Below, piece after piece: positions 16,401 through 22,657 of a DNA stretch of 48,233 bases. Position numbers and translations under genes: made by a program. Positions within the stretch are counted from its first letter, which is position 1. The number at the start of each line of letters is the position of its first letter. The stretch covers positions 1 through 48,233 of the forward strand of contig RFVF01000034.1 of the NCBI GenBank assembly GCA_009922615.1, read 5' to 3'. Source of the stretch: Pseudomonadota bacterium (GTDB taxonomy: Bacteria > Verrucomicrobiota > Verrucomicrobiia > Limisphaerales > SXTU01). The notes under the pieces were generated by a model. That model had not been told where the DNA came from, searched no databases, and saw nothing but the letters and a program-made list of their open reading frames with translations.

Positions 16401-17772
16401 CGAGCCGTCCCTCGCACACGAAACCCAACTCGCGGATGCCGTCTTGAAACTCGTCTCCGATTCAACGCCCGTCGTTCGCTACCAGCTCGCCTTCACCCTC
16501 GGCACTTGGAATGACCCACGTGCGACTGCTGCGCTCGCCCAACTCGTCCGCGACGGCATGGCCGACGCTTATCAGCGCGCGGCCATCCTGAGCGGAGCCG
16601 TGGGCCGCACGGGCGAGTTGCTCAAGGTTGCCGTCACCACACCGGCCACCGCGCCGGGTCGCAACGAGTTCCTCGGCCAGCTCATTGCCACCGCGTCCGC
16701 ATCGGCGAGCGATGCGGAGTTCGCGTCGCTGCTCACCGCGCTCGCGCCGGCGGAGGGTGAGCGCACGCAGTATTGGCAACTGCTCGCGATGACCGCGTTG
16801 CAGGACGCGTTCGACACACGCGGCATCGCGCTACGGAAGTTCGCTGAGTCGCCCAGCGCCGAGGTCCGCGCCGCGACCGCGCGGCTCAGGCAGCTTTACA
16901 CCGATGCCCGCTCGTTCGCCGCGAACCCGAAGTCCTCCGACGCCACGCGCCGCGCGTCCGTGCTGCTGCTCGGGCGCGGCTTCAATCAACCGGACACCGA
17001 CGCACCCATCGTCGCCAGCCTGCTCGTGCCGCCAGCAAGCACCGCGTTGCAGCAACTCGCACTCACGACGCTGCGCACCCGCCGCTGGCCGAAGACAGAC
17101 GAACTCATCCTCGCGCAATGGGCCGCGCTGCCGGTCACGCAGCGGCCCGTCGTCGCGGACGCGCTCACGACGCAAGAAGGCTGGACGCAGTCGTTGCTCA
17201 ACGCGGTCGAGCGCGGCGTGGTAGGCCTCGCAGAGATTCCGCCTGCCACGCGCAACCGCCTTCGCTGGCACGGCAGCAACGCGACGAAGGCGCGCGTTGC
17301 TAAACTTTTCCCTGAGCAAACCGCCTCGCGCGCCGCAGTCATCGCGGGTTACGCGAATGTCTCCTCGCTCAAGGGCGACGCGACGAAGGGAGCCGCGCTC
17401 TTCACCGCGAACTGCGCCGCGTGCCATGCATATCGCAGCCTTGGGCACGCGCTCGGCCCCGACCTCGCGACCTTCCGCACCAAGCCCGTTGGCGATTTCC
17501 TCATCGCCATCCTCGACCCGAACGCCGCCATCGAGCCGAAATACATCGCCTATAACGTGGACACGAAGGACGACCGCGCGCTCACCGGCCTGGTCACCGA
17601 CGAGACCGCCACTGGCTTCACCCTCGCGCAGGCCAACGGTGTGAAGGACAAGCTGCTGCGTTCCACAGTGAAGGCCTTGCGTCCGTCGCCCCTGAGCCTG
17701 ATGCCAGAAGGTCTGGAGTCCGCGCTGCCGCCGCAGGCGATGGCCGACCTGCTAGCGTGGCTGCGGGAGTAA
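13405..17772 (+). CDS. Fusion of neutral ceramidase-like domain and PVC-type CxxCH cytochrome
   Basis: A 1455-residue predicted lipoprotein (LLAAC, Cys 33). Residues about 45-455 resemble neutral/alkaline ceramidase N-terminal domains, with SSHTHSAP, CHCVTLG plus HGDWAG (metal and active-site His), and GCGADQNPN. Residues about 505-870 form a PVC membrane-bound dehydrogenase domain (AIDFGTDGKLWVVEMADYP; GPDGALWVVDMYRF). HEAT-like repeats follow (880-1290), then cytochrome c C1337-A-A-C-H1341. Four repeats are translated within it: a palindrome in the first 16 residues, a 70-bp element at the ceramidase/dehydrogenase junction, a heptamer array and a GTAG palindrome. A periplasmic or outer-membrane oxidoreductase acting after hydrolysis is an inference. 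No in-frame ATG lies between the first Met and the signal peptide. Confidence 0.9.
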   Translation: MNSGSPIPRAGGLQPPSSALVFALVAMCLLAACAVRHATAPRLPNVGVARVDITPDYPIRLTGFAVRKTESEGIAQRIHAKALAIGTDVEGPAVLVTVDNLGVSDAIRTELLRRLADTRLTHDRLAICSSHTHSAPMIAGVAPNIFMADLPPDQQSRVALYTRELTFKLEQVIRAALADRRPSRVEWTQGKVGFAMNRRGKPIAPVDHDLPVLRIVAPEGIVRAVFISYACHCVTLGLNTVHGDWAGSAQLALEADHPGAIALVAIGCGADQNPNKRGTPDLADAQGREIANEVKRLFPGPWKELSTTLTARTKRIELDFDKLPTRAEWEALATNKAQQISYHAKKNLARLNHGEALPAKLPYLVQTWTFGPNLALVFLPGEVVVDYGLRLKREFDHTRLWVHGYSNDDPCYIPSERVLQEGGYEGGGAMVYYDQPTKFAPGLENKIVGAVHQLLPRDFLSKNTNAPAATAPRAGDLQSPSVAAKADERRPQVADTGNPPPKSPTESLATLRTKPGLTIELVAAEPLVTSPVAIDFGTDGKLWVVEMADYPMGLDGNWKPGGRVKFLTRSRPDGPFDRATLFLDGLPFPTGVMAWGKGALICAAPDILYAEDTNGDGKADVVRKLYTGFETNNYQARVNSLSLGLDNWIHGANGLLGGDIQNLSQPSTLNSQSLNIRGRDFRFRPDTGEFEATSGLTQQGRARDDFGNWFGCNNSAFAFHYPLSDRYLARNPHIPAPPPSVNLAASLARLNPISKPLERFNNPQSLNHVTSGCGLGVYRDTLLGAGFSQNLFICEPVHNMVRRLVLTPDGVTFTAARAADETASEFLASTDNWFRPVQMLTGPDGALWVVDMYRFVIEHPRWIPPDRLKSLDLRAGADKGRIYRIYPQGAKLRPFNDLTKLSTTQVVAALNTENGVARDLAHRELLHRNDASATKPLTKLFLTSTNPAVRLQTLAALSAGRDALPRVQDDPKVGDATSLLLTALADSHPSVRQLALRLAEPSLAHETQLADAVLKLVSDSTPVVRYQLAFTLGTWNDPRATAALAQLVRDGMADAYQRAAILSGAVGRTGELLKVAVTTPATAPGRNEFLGQLIATASASASDAEFASLLTALAPAEGERTQYWQLLAMTALQDAFDTRGIALRKFAESPSAEVRAATARLRQLYTDARSFAANPKSSDATRRASVLLLGRGFNQPDTDAPIVASLLVPPASTALQQLALTTLRTRRWPKTDELILAQWAALPVTQRPVVADALTTQEGWTQSLLNAVERGVVGLAEIPPATRNRLRWHGSNATKARVAKLFPEQTASRAAVIAGYANVSSLKGDATKGAALFTANCAACHAYRSLGHALGPDLATFRTKPVGDFLIAILDPNAAIEPKYIAYNVDTKDDRALTGLVTDETATGFTLAQANGVKDKLLRSTVKALRPSPLSLMPEGLESALPPQAMADLLAWLRE
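13430..13452 (+). repeat. Family B palindrome at the 5' end of the ceramidase/cytochrome gene
   Basis: GTGCCG followed by CGGCGGTTTACAACCGCCG (8-bp perfect stem at 13434-13441 and 13445-13452, 3-base loop). It is translated as PRAGGLQPP, upstream of the lipoprotein signal, and so lengthens the n-region. As a hairpin close behind the start codon it could also reduce translation. Confidence 0.8.
14822..14891 (+). repeat. Family B inverted palindrome pair (70 bp) at a domain junction
   Basis: Starts GTGCCG. The perfect left hairpin is CGGCGATTTGCAATCGCCG (14826-14844); the degenerate right hairpin is GCGACCGCAAGTCGC (14871-14885). It ends at 14891 with CAC. It is read in frame as RAGDLQSPSVAAK... 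(residues about 473-496) between the ceramidase-like and dehydrogenase domains. Confidence 0.87.
15395..15429 (+). repeat. Five-unit 7-bp array (CTCAACN) inside the fusion gene
   Basis: Units CTCAACC, CTCAACG, CTCAACT, CTCAATC and TCTCAAC in register over 35 bp. They are translated as SQPSTLNSQSLN (residues about 664-675), a low-complexity insert in the dehydrogenase domain just before IRGRDFRF. Confidence 0.8.
16283..16306 (+). repeat. Single GTAG plus palindrome in HEAT-repeat region
   Basis: GTAG followed by GGACGCGCTGCCGCGCGTCC, a perfect 8-bp stem with a TGCC loop. It is read in frame as GRDALPRV (residues about 960-967) within the HEAT region of the fusion protein. It has the same GTAG start as family A but a different palindrome sequence. 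Confidence 0.75.
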
Positions 17773-17793
17773 TCAGATTGACCGGGCCAACGC

Positions 17794-17821
17794 TTGACAC
17801 CCCCCCTCCCTCCGCTAACCT
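17794..17821 (+). promoter_or_regulatory. Candidate promoter of the rpmH-rnpA-yidD-yidC cluster
   Basis: A perfect TTGACA at 17794-17799, a 16-base spacer, and TAACCT at 17816-17821, followed by a leader of about 65 bases to rpmH. This is the only consensus -35 box between the preceding stop codon and rpmH. Confidence 0.55.
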
Positions 17822-17822
17822 C

Positions 17823-17848
17823 CGCCTTCCGCTTGAGGCGGGAAGGCG
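17823..17848 (+). promoter_or_regulatory. Hairpin in the rpmH leader
   Basis: CGCCTTCC (17823-17830) pairs perfectly with GGAAGGCG (17841-17848) around a 10-base loop. It begins just beyond the expected -10 box, so it would form at the 5' end of the message. It may affect stability or translation of the L34 message; this is inference. Confidence 0.4.
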
Positions 17849-17891
17849 CGGTGAGCCGCGCACGCATTGTTTACCAAACCAGCTTTAGCCT

Positions 17892-18029
17892 ATGAAACGC
17901 CAGTATCAGCCCTCGAAAATCCGCCGTCAGCGCCAGCACGGTTTCCGTGCCCGCATGGCCACGCGCGGTGGTCGCAAGGTCCTCGCCAACCGTCGCAAGA
18001 CGGGACGCAAAAAGCTCACCCCGGTGTGA
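17892..18029 (+). CDS. rpmH: 50S ribosomal protein L34
   Basis: A 45-residue, highly basic protein: [18 protein letters not shown] at the start, then [15 protein letters not shown] and a KKLT-type end. This is the full L34 consensus and normal length. It opens the conserved rpmH-rnpA-yidD-yidC-jag order and is followed four bases later by rnpA. A hairpin and a good -35 box precede it. It is well below common ORF-length cut-offs and easy to miss. Confidence 0.97.
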   Translation: MKRQYQPSKIRRQRQHGFRARMATRGGRKVLANRRKTGRKKLTPV

Positions 18030-18033
18030 TCCC

Positions 18034-18432
18034 ATGTCTGCCAGCCCGTCCACGCGGCTGACACTCGGGGCCGGCCAGCGCCTCAAGCAACCGCGCGAGT
18101 TCGCCCGCCTGAAGGCTCAGGGGCGTCGACTTGCCCGGGGCTCGGTGTTGATGAACTGGGCGGAGCTGCCGGTGACCGGACGCTCCCGCTTGGGCATCGT
18201 GGCCGCCAAACGCATCGGCGGTTCGGTGGTGCGCAGCCGGGCCAAGCGGCTCCTGCGCCAAGCCTTCCGGCTCCACCAGCACGACTTGCGAGTCCCTTCG
18301 GAGATCGTCCTCGTGGCCCGTGATTCGATTGCCGACAAAAGTTTCGCCGATGTGGAACGTGATTTTCTGACCGCGCTGCGGAGTGCTGGATTGTTGAAAT
18401 CCGCACCACCTGCGACCGCCACCGTCCTTTGA
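18034..18432 (+). CDS. rnpA: Ribonuclease P protein component
   Basis: A 132-residue basic protein that assists RNase P RNA in maturing tRNA 5' ends. It shows the family signature RSRAKRLLRQAFR (about residues 68-80; usual form RNRxKRxxRE), preceded by SRLGIVAAKRIGGSVV, and the IVLVARDS strand. ATG 18034 lies four bases after the rpmH stop, giving the expected N-terminus LTLGAGQRLKQPREFARL. The reading frame is open further upstream through rpmH, but that is overlap. Its TGA stop overlaps the TTG start of yidD, indicating translational coupling. Confidence 0.95.
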   Translation: MSASPSTRLTLGAGQRLKQPREFARLKAQGRRLARGSVLMNWAELPVTGRSRLGIVAAKRIGGSVVRSRAKRLLRQAFRLHQHDLRVPSEIVLVARDSIADKSFADVERDFLTALRSAGLLKSAPPATATVL

Positions 18433-18746
18433 ACCCTGTCCAGCACCTGTTGCTCTTCGCGCTCCGGCTTTACCGCTGGTTCGTGTCGCCTGTGCTCACG
18501 CTGCTATTTGGCGCAGCGTGCCGGTTTGAGCCAAGTTGCTCGGTGTATGCGATGGAGGCGGTCCGTCGGCACGGCGCACGACGTGGAAGCTGGCTGGCGA
18601 TAAAACGCGTCGCTCGCTGCCAGCCGTGGGGCGGGTGCGGGTGTGATCCCGTGCCGAGCCTGAGTCCAAAGTCCAACGTCTCCGGTCCAATGTCTGGTGA
18701 GCGTGCCCCTGAAGTTTCGCTCGCGCGTGTGACCCCAGCCCACTGA
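18429..18746 (+). CDS. yidD: Membrane protein insertion efficiency factor YidD, with extended tail
   Basis: YidD supports YidC/Sec insertion. The core is clear: LLLFALRLYRWFVSPVL, CRFEPSCSVYAMEAVRRHG, GSWLAIKRVARCQPWGG and DPVP. This core ends near residue 78. The start is TTG at 18429, overlapping the rnpA stop (TTGA); no ATG fits better. The last about 27 residues (from SLSPKSNVSG) are not family sequence: their first part is encoded by a heptamer array at 18664-18698, and the frame then runs to within nine bases of yidC. The tail is probably read-through into repeat DNA rather than a functional extension. Confidence 0.9.
   Translation: MNPVQHLLLFALRLYRWFVSPVLTLLFGAACRFEPSCSVYAMEAVRRHGARRGSWLAIKRVARCQPWGGCGCDPVPSLSPKSNVSGPMSGERAPEVSLARVTPAH
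18664..18698 (+). repeat. Five-unit 7-bp array (GTCCAAN) in the yidD tail
   Basis: Units GTCCAAA, GTCCAAC, GTCTCCG, GTCCAAT and GTCTGGT in one register over 35 bp. They lie after the conserved end of YidD and are translated as part of its tail. Confidence 0.75.
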
Positions 18747-18754
18747 TATTTTTC

Positions 18755-20536
18755 ATGGATCGCAAATCCATTCTCATCCTGCTGGTTTCGTTTCTCCTAA
18801 TCTTCGGGTGGTTCCGGGTCGTGGAGTATCTCTATCCGCCCCCGCCGCCACGACCGGTCGTGCGCGGCACAAACGCCGTAGCACGGGCCACCCAACAGCC
18901 GGGCACGAACGCTTTGCCTGCGGTGCCCGCTCTGACAGCCCCCGGTGCCACGCAGTGGACCGCGCCCAAGGCGGAGGAGCAGTTGCTCACGCTGGAAACG
19001 AGCGACGTGCGCTACACGTTCACCTCGCATGGCGGCGGGGTGAAGCTCGTCGAGCTGAAGCGCTTCCCGAAAATCGTGGGCAATCGCAAGGTCACGGACC
19101 CCGCGCGCGTCGTTACATTGAACACCAAGGCTCCAGTGGCCGCGATGACCCTGCTGGGCGGCGAGGCGGTTCAGGGCGATGGCTTGTTCACCCTGGCCAA
19201 GACGGAGAAAGGCCTGCGTGCCGAGAAGCTGCTGCCCACCGGTTTACGCATCGTGAAGGAATTCACGCCCGGCTCGAACTACCTGATGCAGGTGGACGTT
19301 TGGTTGGAAAACGTCAAAGGCGAGACCATCGCCCTCCCCGCGCAGGAGTGGGTGGTGGGCACCGCCACGCCGATCAACCCGCTGGACAAGGGCACGATGA
19401 TCAAGGTGGGCTGGTTCGAGGCTGGCAAGAGCAGTTCCGTCGGCGAACCGTATTTCGAGAATTCCACGCTGGGTTGCATCCCCGGCACGCGCCGCACGGA
19501 GCACAAGGTCGAAGGCAAGCTCGGCTGGGCGGTGGTGCAGAACCAGTTCTTTGCGATGGCGGCGATTCCCAAGGTGCCGGCGGATCAACTCATCACGCAT
19601 CGCGTCACGTTGCCGGCTCACGATCCGGCGGACGTTCCCGAGGGCGACAAGGCGTTGCCCAACCCGCATGGCTTCCAAGCCGCCTTCGCGTATCCGGCGC
19701 AGGCCTTGTTTCCGGGCGGCACCAACGCTATCCATCGCGAATTCACGCTTTATTCGGGGCCGAAGGAATATCAGTCGCTAGCCCGCCTCGGCAAACAGAT
19801 GGGCAACGACCTCGACCTCATCATGGACTACGGGGGCTTCTTCGGTTTCTTCGCCAAGGCGCTGCTGCTGTCGATGAACGGACTCCACGCGTTGGGACTC
19901 CACTACGCGTGGTGCATTATTGCCATCACGGTCATCATCAAGCTGGTGTTCTGGCCGCTCACCGGCATCAGCACGCGCTCGATGAAGCGCCTGTCCGAGT
20001 TGCAGCCACAGATGAAGGCCATTCAGGAAAAATACAAGGACGACCCCGCGAAGATGAACCAGAAGACCATGGAGTTCATGCGCGAGAACAAGGTGAACCC
20101 CATGGCCGGCTGCCTGCCCATGCTGGTGCAGTTCCCCGTCTTCATCGGCTTCTACACCATGCTGCAAAGCTGCATGGAACTGCGCGGCGAAGAATTCCTC
20201 TGGGCTCACGACCTCTCGCAGGAAGACACCGTGGCCTACCTGCTGGGTTTCCCCATCAACCCCTTCCCCATCATCATGGCCGTGACCATGTTCTATCAGG
20301 CCAAACTCACGCCCCCCTCGCCCGGCATGGACCCAATGCAGCAGAAGATCATGAAATACATGCCCATGATGTTCGTGGTCATCCTCTACCGCTTCAGCGC
20401 CGCGCTCACGCTCTACTGGACTGTGCAAAACCTGCTGACTATCGCCCAGACGAAGCTGACCAAGATTCGCGATGAGAAGAAAGCGGCCACCGGCAGCAAC
20501 GGCACGCCCCCCAAGCCCGAACCCAAAAAACACTGA
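18755..20536 (+). CDS. yidC: Membrane protein insertase YidC
   Basis: A 593-residue protein that inserts and folds inner-membrane proteins, with or without SecYEG. It has an N-terminal membrane anchor (SILILLVSFLLIFGWF) and a Pro/Ala-rich linker. A large periplasmic beta domain follows (about 75-345), then the conserved five-helix insertase core. That core contains YAWCIIAITVIIKLVFWPLT, the cytoplasmic coiled loop (MKRLSELQPQMKAIQEKY), and NPMAGCLPMLVQFPVFIGFY. The Lys/Pro-rich tail is typical for ribosome contact. It is the fourth gene of the rpmH cluster. Length and layout match the Gram-negative type. Confidence 0.97.
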   Translation: MDRKSILILLVSFLLIFGWFRVVEYLYPPPPPRPVVRGTNAVARATQQPGTNALPAVPALTAPGATQWTAPKAEEQLLTLETSDVRYTFTSHGGGVKLVELKRFPKIVGNRKVTDPARVVTLNTKAPVAAMTLLGGEAVQGDGLFTLAKTEKGLRAEKLLPTGLRIVKEFTPGSNYLMQVDVWLENVKGETIALPAQEWVVGTATPINPLDKGTMIKVGWFEAGKSSSVGEPYFENSTLGCIPGTRRTEHKVEGKLGWAVVQNQFFAMAAIPKVPADQLITHRVTLPAHDPADVPEGDKALPNPHGFQAAFAYPAQALFPGGTNAIHREFTLYSGPKEYQSLARLGKQMGNDLDLIMDYGGFFGFFAKALLLSMNGLHALGLHYAWCIIAITVIIKLVFWPLTGISTRSMKRLSELQPQMKAIQEKYKDDPAKMNQKTMEFMRENKVNPMAGCLPMLVQFPVFIGFYTMLQSCMELRGEEFLWAHDLSQEDTVAYLLGFPINPFPIIMAVTMFYQAKLTPPSPGMDPMQQKIMKYMPMMFVVILYRFSAALTLYWTVQNLLTIAQTKLTKIRDEKKAATGSNGTPPKPEPKKH

Positions 20537-20550
20537 CCCGTCACGCCCAC

Positions 20551-20578
20551 TTTTTACTTTCGCCTTTTCCCATTTGCC
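20551..20578 (+). repeat. Four-unit 7-bp array between yidC and jag
   Basis: Units TTTTTAC, TTTCGCC, TTTTCCC and ATTTGCC in register. This is a T-rich patch in the 57-base yidC-jag gap. It resembles the in-gene array at 47001-47035. Confidence 0.6.
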
Positions 20579-20593
20579 TTAGAAACCCACGCC

Positions 20594-21052
20594 ATGTCCA
20601 CCGATCCTAAAACCATCCTCGCCGACCTGCTCAAACACCTCGGCTTCGAAGCCACCATCGAGGAGCAGAAACTCGATGACGGCGGCCTGTTCCTCGACGT
20701 GAAGACGGCCGACTCCAACCGGCTCATCGGTCGCCACGGCCAGACGCTCGGCGACCTGCAATACGTCGCCAACCGCATCGTCTTCAACGCCGATCCCGAG
20801 GCCCCGCGCATCACCGTGGACGTGGGCGGCTACCGCGCTGCCGCCCGTGATGTTCTCATCAAGAAGGCCAAGGAAGCCGCCGACAAAGTCCGCAAGTGGG
20901 GCGACATCGTCGAACTCGAACCGATGAACGCCTACGACCGTCGCGTCGTGCATCAAGCCCTCCGCGAAGACCCGGACATCGAAACCCAGAGCGTTGAAGT
21001 CGAAGGCACTGACAAAAAGGCGATGCTACTGCGGCCCAAACGCAAGGAGTGA
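20594..21052 (+). CDS. jag: KH/R3H RNA-binding protein Jag (KhpB)
   Basis: A 152-residue RNA-binding protein with a KH domain carrying the GxxG-like loop IGRHGQTL (about residues 49-56) and a C-terminal R3H domain (about 95-150; MNAYDRRVVHQAL and the related region). The N-terminal Jag domain found in Firmicutes homologues is missing, as in many other phyla. Its position directly after yidC is highly conserved. The stop overlaps the start of the next small gene (TGATG), suggesting coupled translation. The general role is in post-transcriptional control; targets are unknown. Confidence 0.92.
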   Translation: MSTDPKTILADLLKHLGFEATIEEQKLDDGGLFLDVKTADSNRLIGRHGQTLGDLQYVANRIVFNADPEAPRITVDVGGYRAAARDVLIKKAKEAADKVRKWGDIVELEPMNAYDRRVVHQALREDPDIETQSVEVEGTDKKAMLLRPKRKE

Positions 21053-21330
21053 TGCCCGCACCGGGCTCGCCCAACCCACCATTGCCTCACATGTCCGCCG
21101 TCATGGAACTTCCCCGCGTTTTCGAGCTGCCTGACGACGTCTCCGAATGGGACGACAAGCTTTACTTCACCTTCCTGCAAGACCACCAGTTTGGCTATCA
21201 GACCCTGCTTGATGAGCTCAAGGCCCGCGGCCAGGAGCACTCGGCGGAATACCTGCATTGGTTAGAGCAGTTCAAAGCCGTGGAGCACTTTCTCGCCCGC
21301 GACTTCAACCGGCGCTACCATCAGGGCTAG
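21052..21330 (+). CDS. Small conserved-looking protein of unknown function, coupled to jag
   Basis: Up to 92 residues if it starts at the ATG overlapping the jag stop (TGATG). Alternatives are ATG 21091 (79 residues) or 21103. The acidic and aromatic-rich body (WDDKLYFTFLQDHQFGYQ, then two amphipathic helices ending FNRRYHQG) looks like a real folded protein. I recognise no family. The overlap with jag places it in the rpmH cluster, possibly with a ribosome- or RNA-linked role; that is inference from position only. Confidence 0.65.
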   Translation: MPAPGSPNPPLPHMSAVMELPRVFELPDDVSEWDDKLYFTFLQDHQFGYQTLLDELKARGQEHSAEYLHWLEQFKAVEHFLARDFNRRYHQG

Positions 21331-21340
21331 CGACGATCCG

Positions 21341-21559
21341 TTAATCGCCCACGCCTCGCTTCGTTGCCCACCAAATGCCGGCGATGAGCGCGCCACTCAC
21401 GAGCGACATCACGAGCGCCGTTTCGCAAAAGTAGGTCGCCCCAATCATCGCCAGCCCGCCGACCATCGGCACCACCCTGCTCTGCTTCTTGCCGTAGATC
21501 GCGAAACCGCTGCCGACCGCGCTCCACAACATCGAAGCCCAGAGCGTGTCCGTGTTCAT
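21341..21559 (-). CDS. Small membrane protein, hypothetical
   Basis: 72 residues from ATG 21559, which overlaps the tag stop codon (ATGA). The protein is nearly all membrane segments: about residues 9-20, 25-45 (MVGGLAMIGATYF) and 48-65 (SLVSGALIAGIWWA). It has a short basic connector (YGKKQSR) and a basic C-terminus. I recognise no family beyond 'small multi-pass membrane protein'. The overlap suggests co-expression with tag and the thioredoxin-like gene. Confidence 0.65.
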   Translation of the reverse strand: MNTDTLWASMLWSAVGSGFAIYGKKQSRVVPMVGGLAMIGATYFCETALVMSLVSGALIAGIWWATKRGVGD

Positions 21560-22122
21560 CGCCCACCGCCCAGCTCGCGCCAGCGCGGACAATCCACACA
21601 GTGGTCATTCACCATGCCAACCGCCTGCATCATCGCGTAGCAGATCGTCGGACCGACAAACTTGAACCCGCGCTTCAGCAGCGCCTTGCTCATCGCCTCC
21701 GCCTCTGCCGTTCGCGGAGGAATGTCCTTCAAACTCCCGCGCGCGTTCTGCATCGGCTGCCCGCCGACGAACTGCCACAGGAATTGGTCGAAGCTGCCGC
21801 ACCCCTTTTGCACCGCGAGGAACGCCTGCGCATTCGCAATCGTCGCCGCCACCTTCAACCGATTGCGCACGATGCCCGGATCGGCCAGCAGCGCGGCAAC
21901 TTTGCGTGCGTCGTAGCGCGCAATCTTCCGCGCGTCCCACTGGTCAAACGCCGCGCGGTAACTCTCCCGCTTCTTGAGGATCGTCTCCCAGCTCAGGCCC
22001 GCCTGAGCGCCCTCGAGATTGAGGAACTCGAACAGCACGCTATCATCATGCACCGGCACGCCCCACTCGCGATCGTGATACGGGATGGACAGCTCCGTCC
22101 GGGCCCAGGCACAACGGCTCAT
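21556..22122 (-). CDS. tag: DNA-3-methyladenine glycosylase I
   Basis: Tag removes 3-methyladenine from alkylated DNA at the start of base excision repair. From ATG 22122 the protein has 188 residues, the usual size. It opens with MSRCAWARTELSIPYHDREW, giving the Cys and His zinc ligands, and ends with NDHCVDCPRW, which gives the second pair. ETILKKRESYRAAFDQWD forms the expected helix region. The frame runs upstream to 22179 over the thioredoxin gene, which is overlap. The start lies directly beside the thioredoxin stop, and the stop overlaps the next gene, so this is a compact minus-strand operon. Confidence 0.94.
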   Translation of the reverse strand: MSRCAWARTELSIPYHDREWGVPVHDDSVLFEFLNLEGAQAGLSWETILKKRESYRAAFDQWDARKIARYDARKVAALLADPGIVRNRLKVAATIANAQAFLAVQKGCGSFDQFLWQFVGGQPMQNARGSLKDIPPRTAEAEAMSKALLKRGFKFVGPTICYAMMQAVGMVNDHCVDCPRWRELGGGR

Positions 22123-22123
22123 G

Positions 22124-22564
22124 CTATTTCGCGGCGGCGAGCTTCTTGAGTTCGGCGACGAGCTGTTTCGCATCCGCATCGAACGACAACTCCCCGAGCT
22201 TCTTGCCCTCGGGCGTGAGCACGATCAACGTCGGGTAACCATCCACCTTGAATTCCTTCTGCAACGCCTCATTCGCCGCCTTCAACTCCGGTGCCTGCTT
22301 CTTCTTCGCCGGAAAATCCACCTCCACCAGCACGAGATGCTGTTTCGCGTAGTCACTGAACTCCTTCGTCGGAAAAACTTCCTTCGCCAGCCGGATGCAC
22401 GGCGGGCAGAAATCCGACCCCGTGAAATCCAGCAGCACCAATTTGCCCTCCGCCTTGGCCTGCGCCTTGGCCTTGGGCAAATCGGTGAGCCAAGTCAACT
22501 CGGCGGCGGAGGCGGTGACAGTGAAAGCGATGGCCGCTACGGCGGCGCAGAATAATTGTTTCAT
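22124..22564 (-). CDS. Exported thioredoxin-family protein
   Basis: 146 residues from ATG 22564, which begins a good signal peptide (MKQLFCAAVAAIAFTVTASA). The thioredoxin fold follows: LVLLDFTGSDFCPPCIRL with a CPPC redox pair, VDGYPTLIVLTPEGK with the cis-Pro, and a C-terminal helix. Such proteins act in the periplasm as disulphide reductases or in cytochrome c maturation, which would suit the c-type cytochromes nearby; that link is inference. The unusual CPPC pair, in place of CGPC, is also seen in some thioredoxin-like periplasmic proteins. Confidence 0.88.
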   Translation of the reverse strand: MKQLFCAAVAAIAFTVTASAAELTWLTDLPKAKAQAKAEGKLVLLDFTGSDFCPPCIRLAKEVFPTKEFSDYAKQHLVLVEVDFPAKKKQAPELKAANEALQKEFKVDGYPTLIVLTPEGKKLGELSFDADAKQLVAELKKLAAAK

Positions 22565-22657
22565 GGTGATAGGACTGACCGGCAATTCGGCTAGCTGTTC
22601 AAAGCTTACGGTTTCTTGGGGCTCTCTGTGATTGGCAAACAACCAGTTTCGAGCTCG

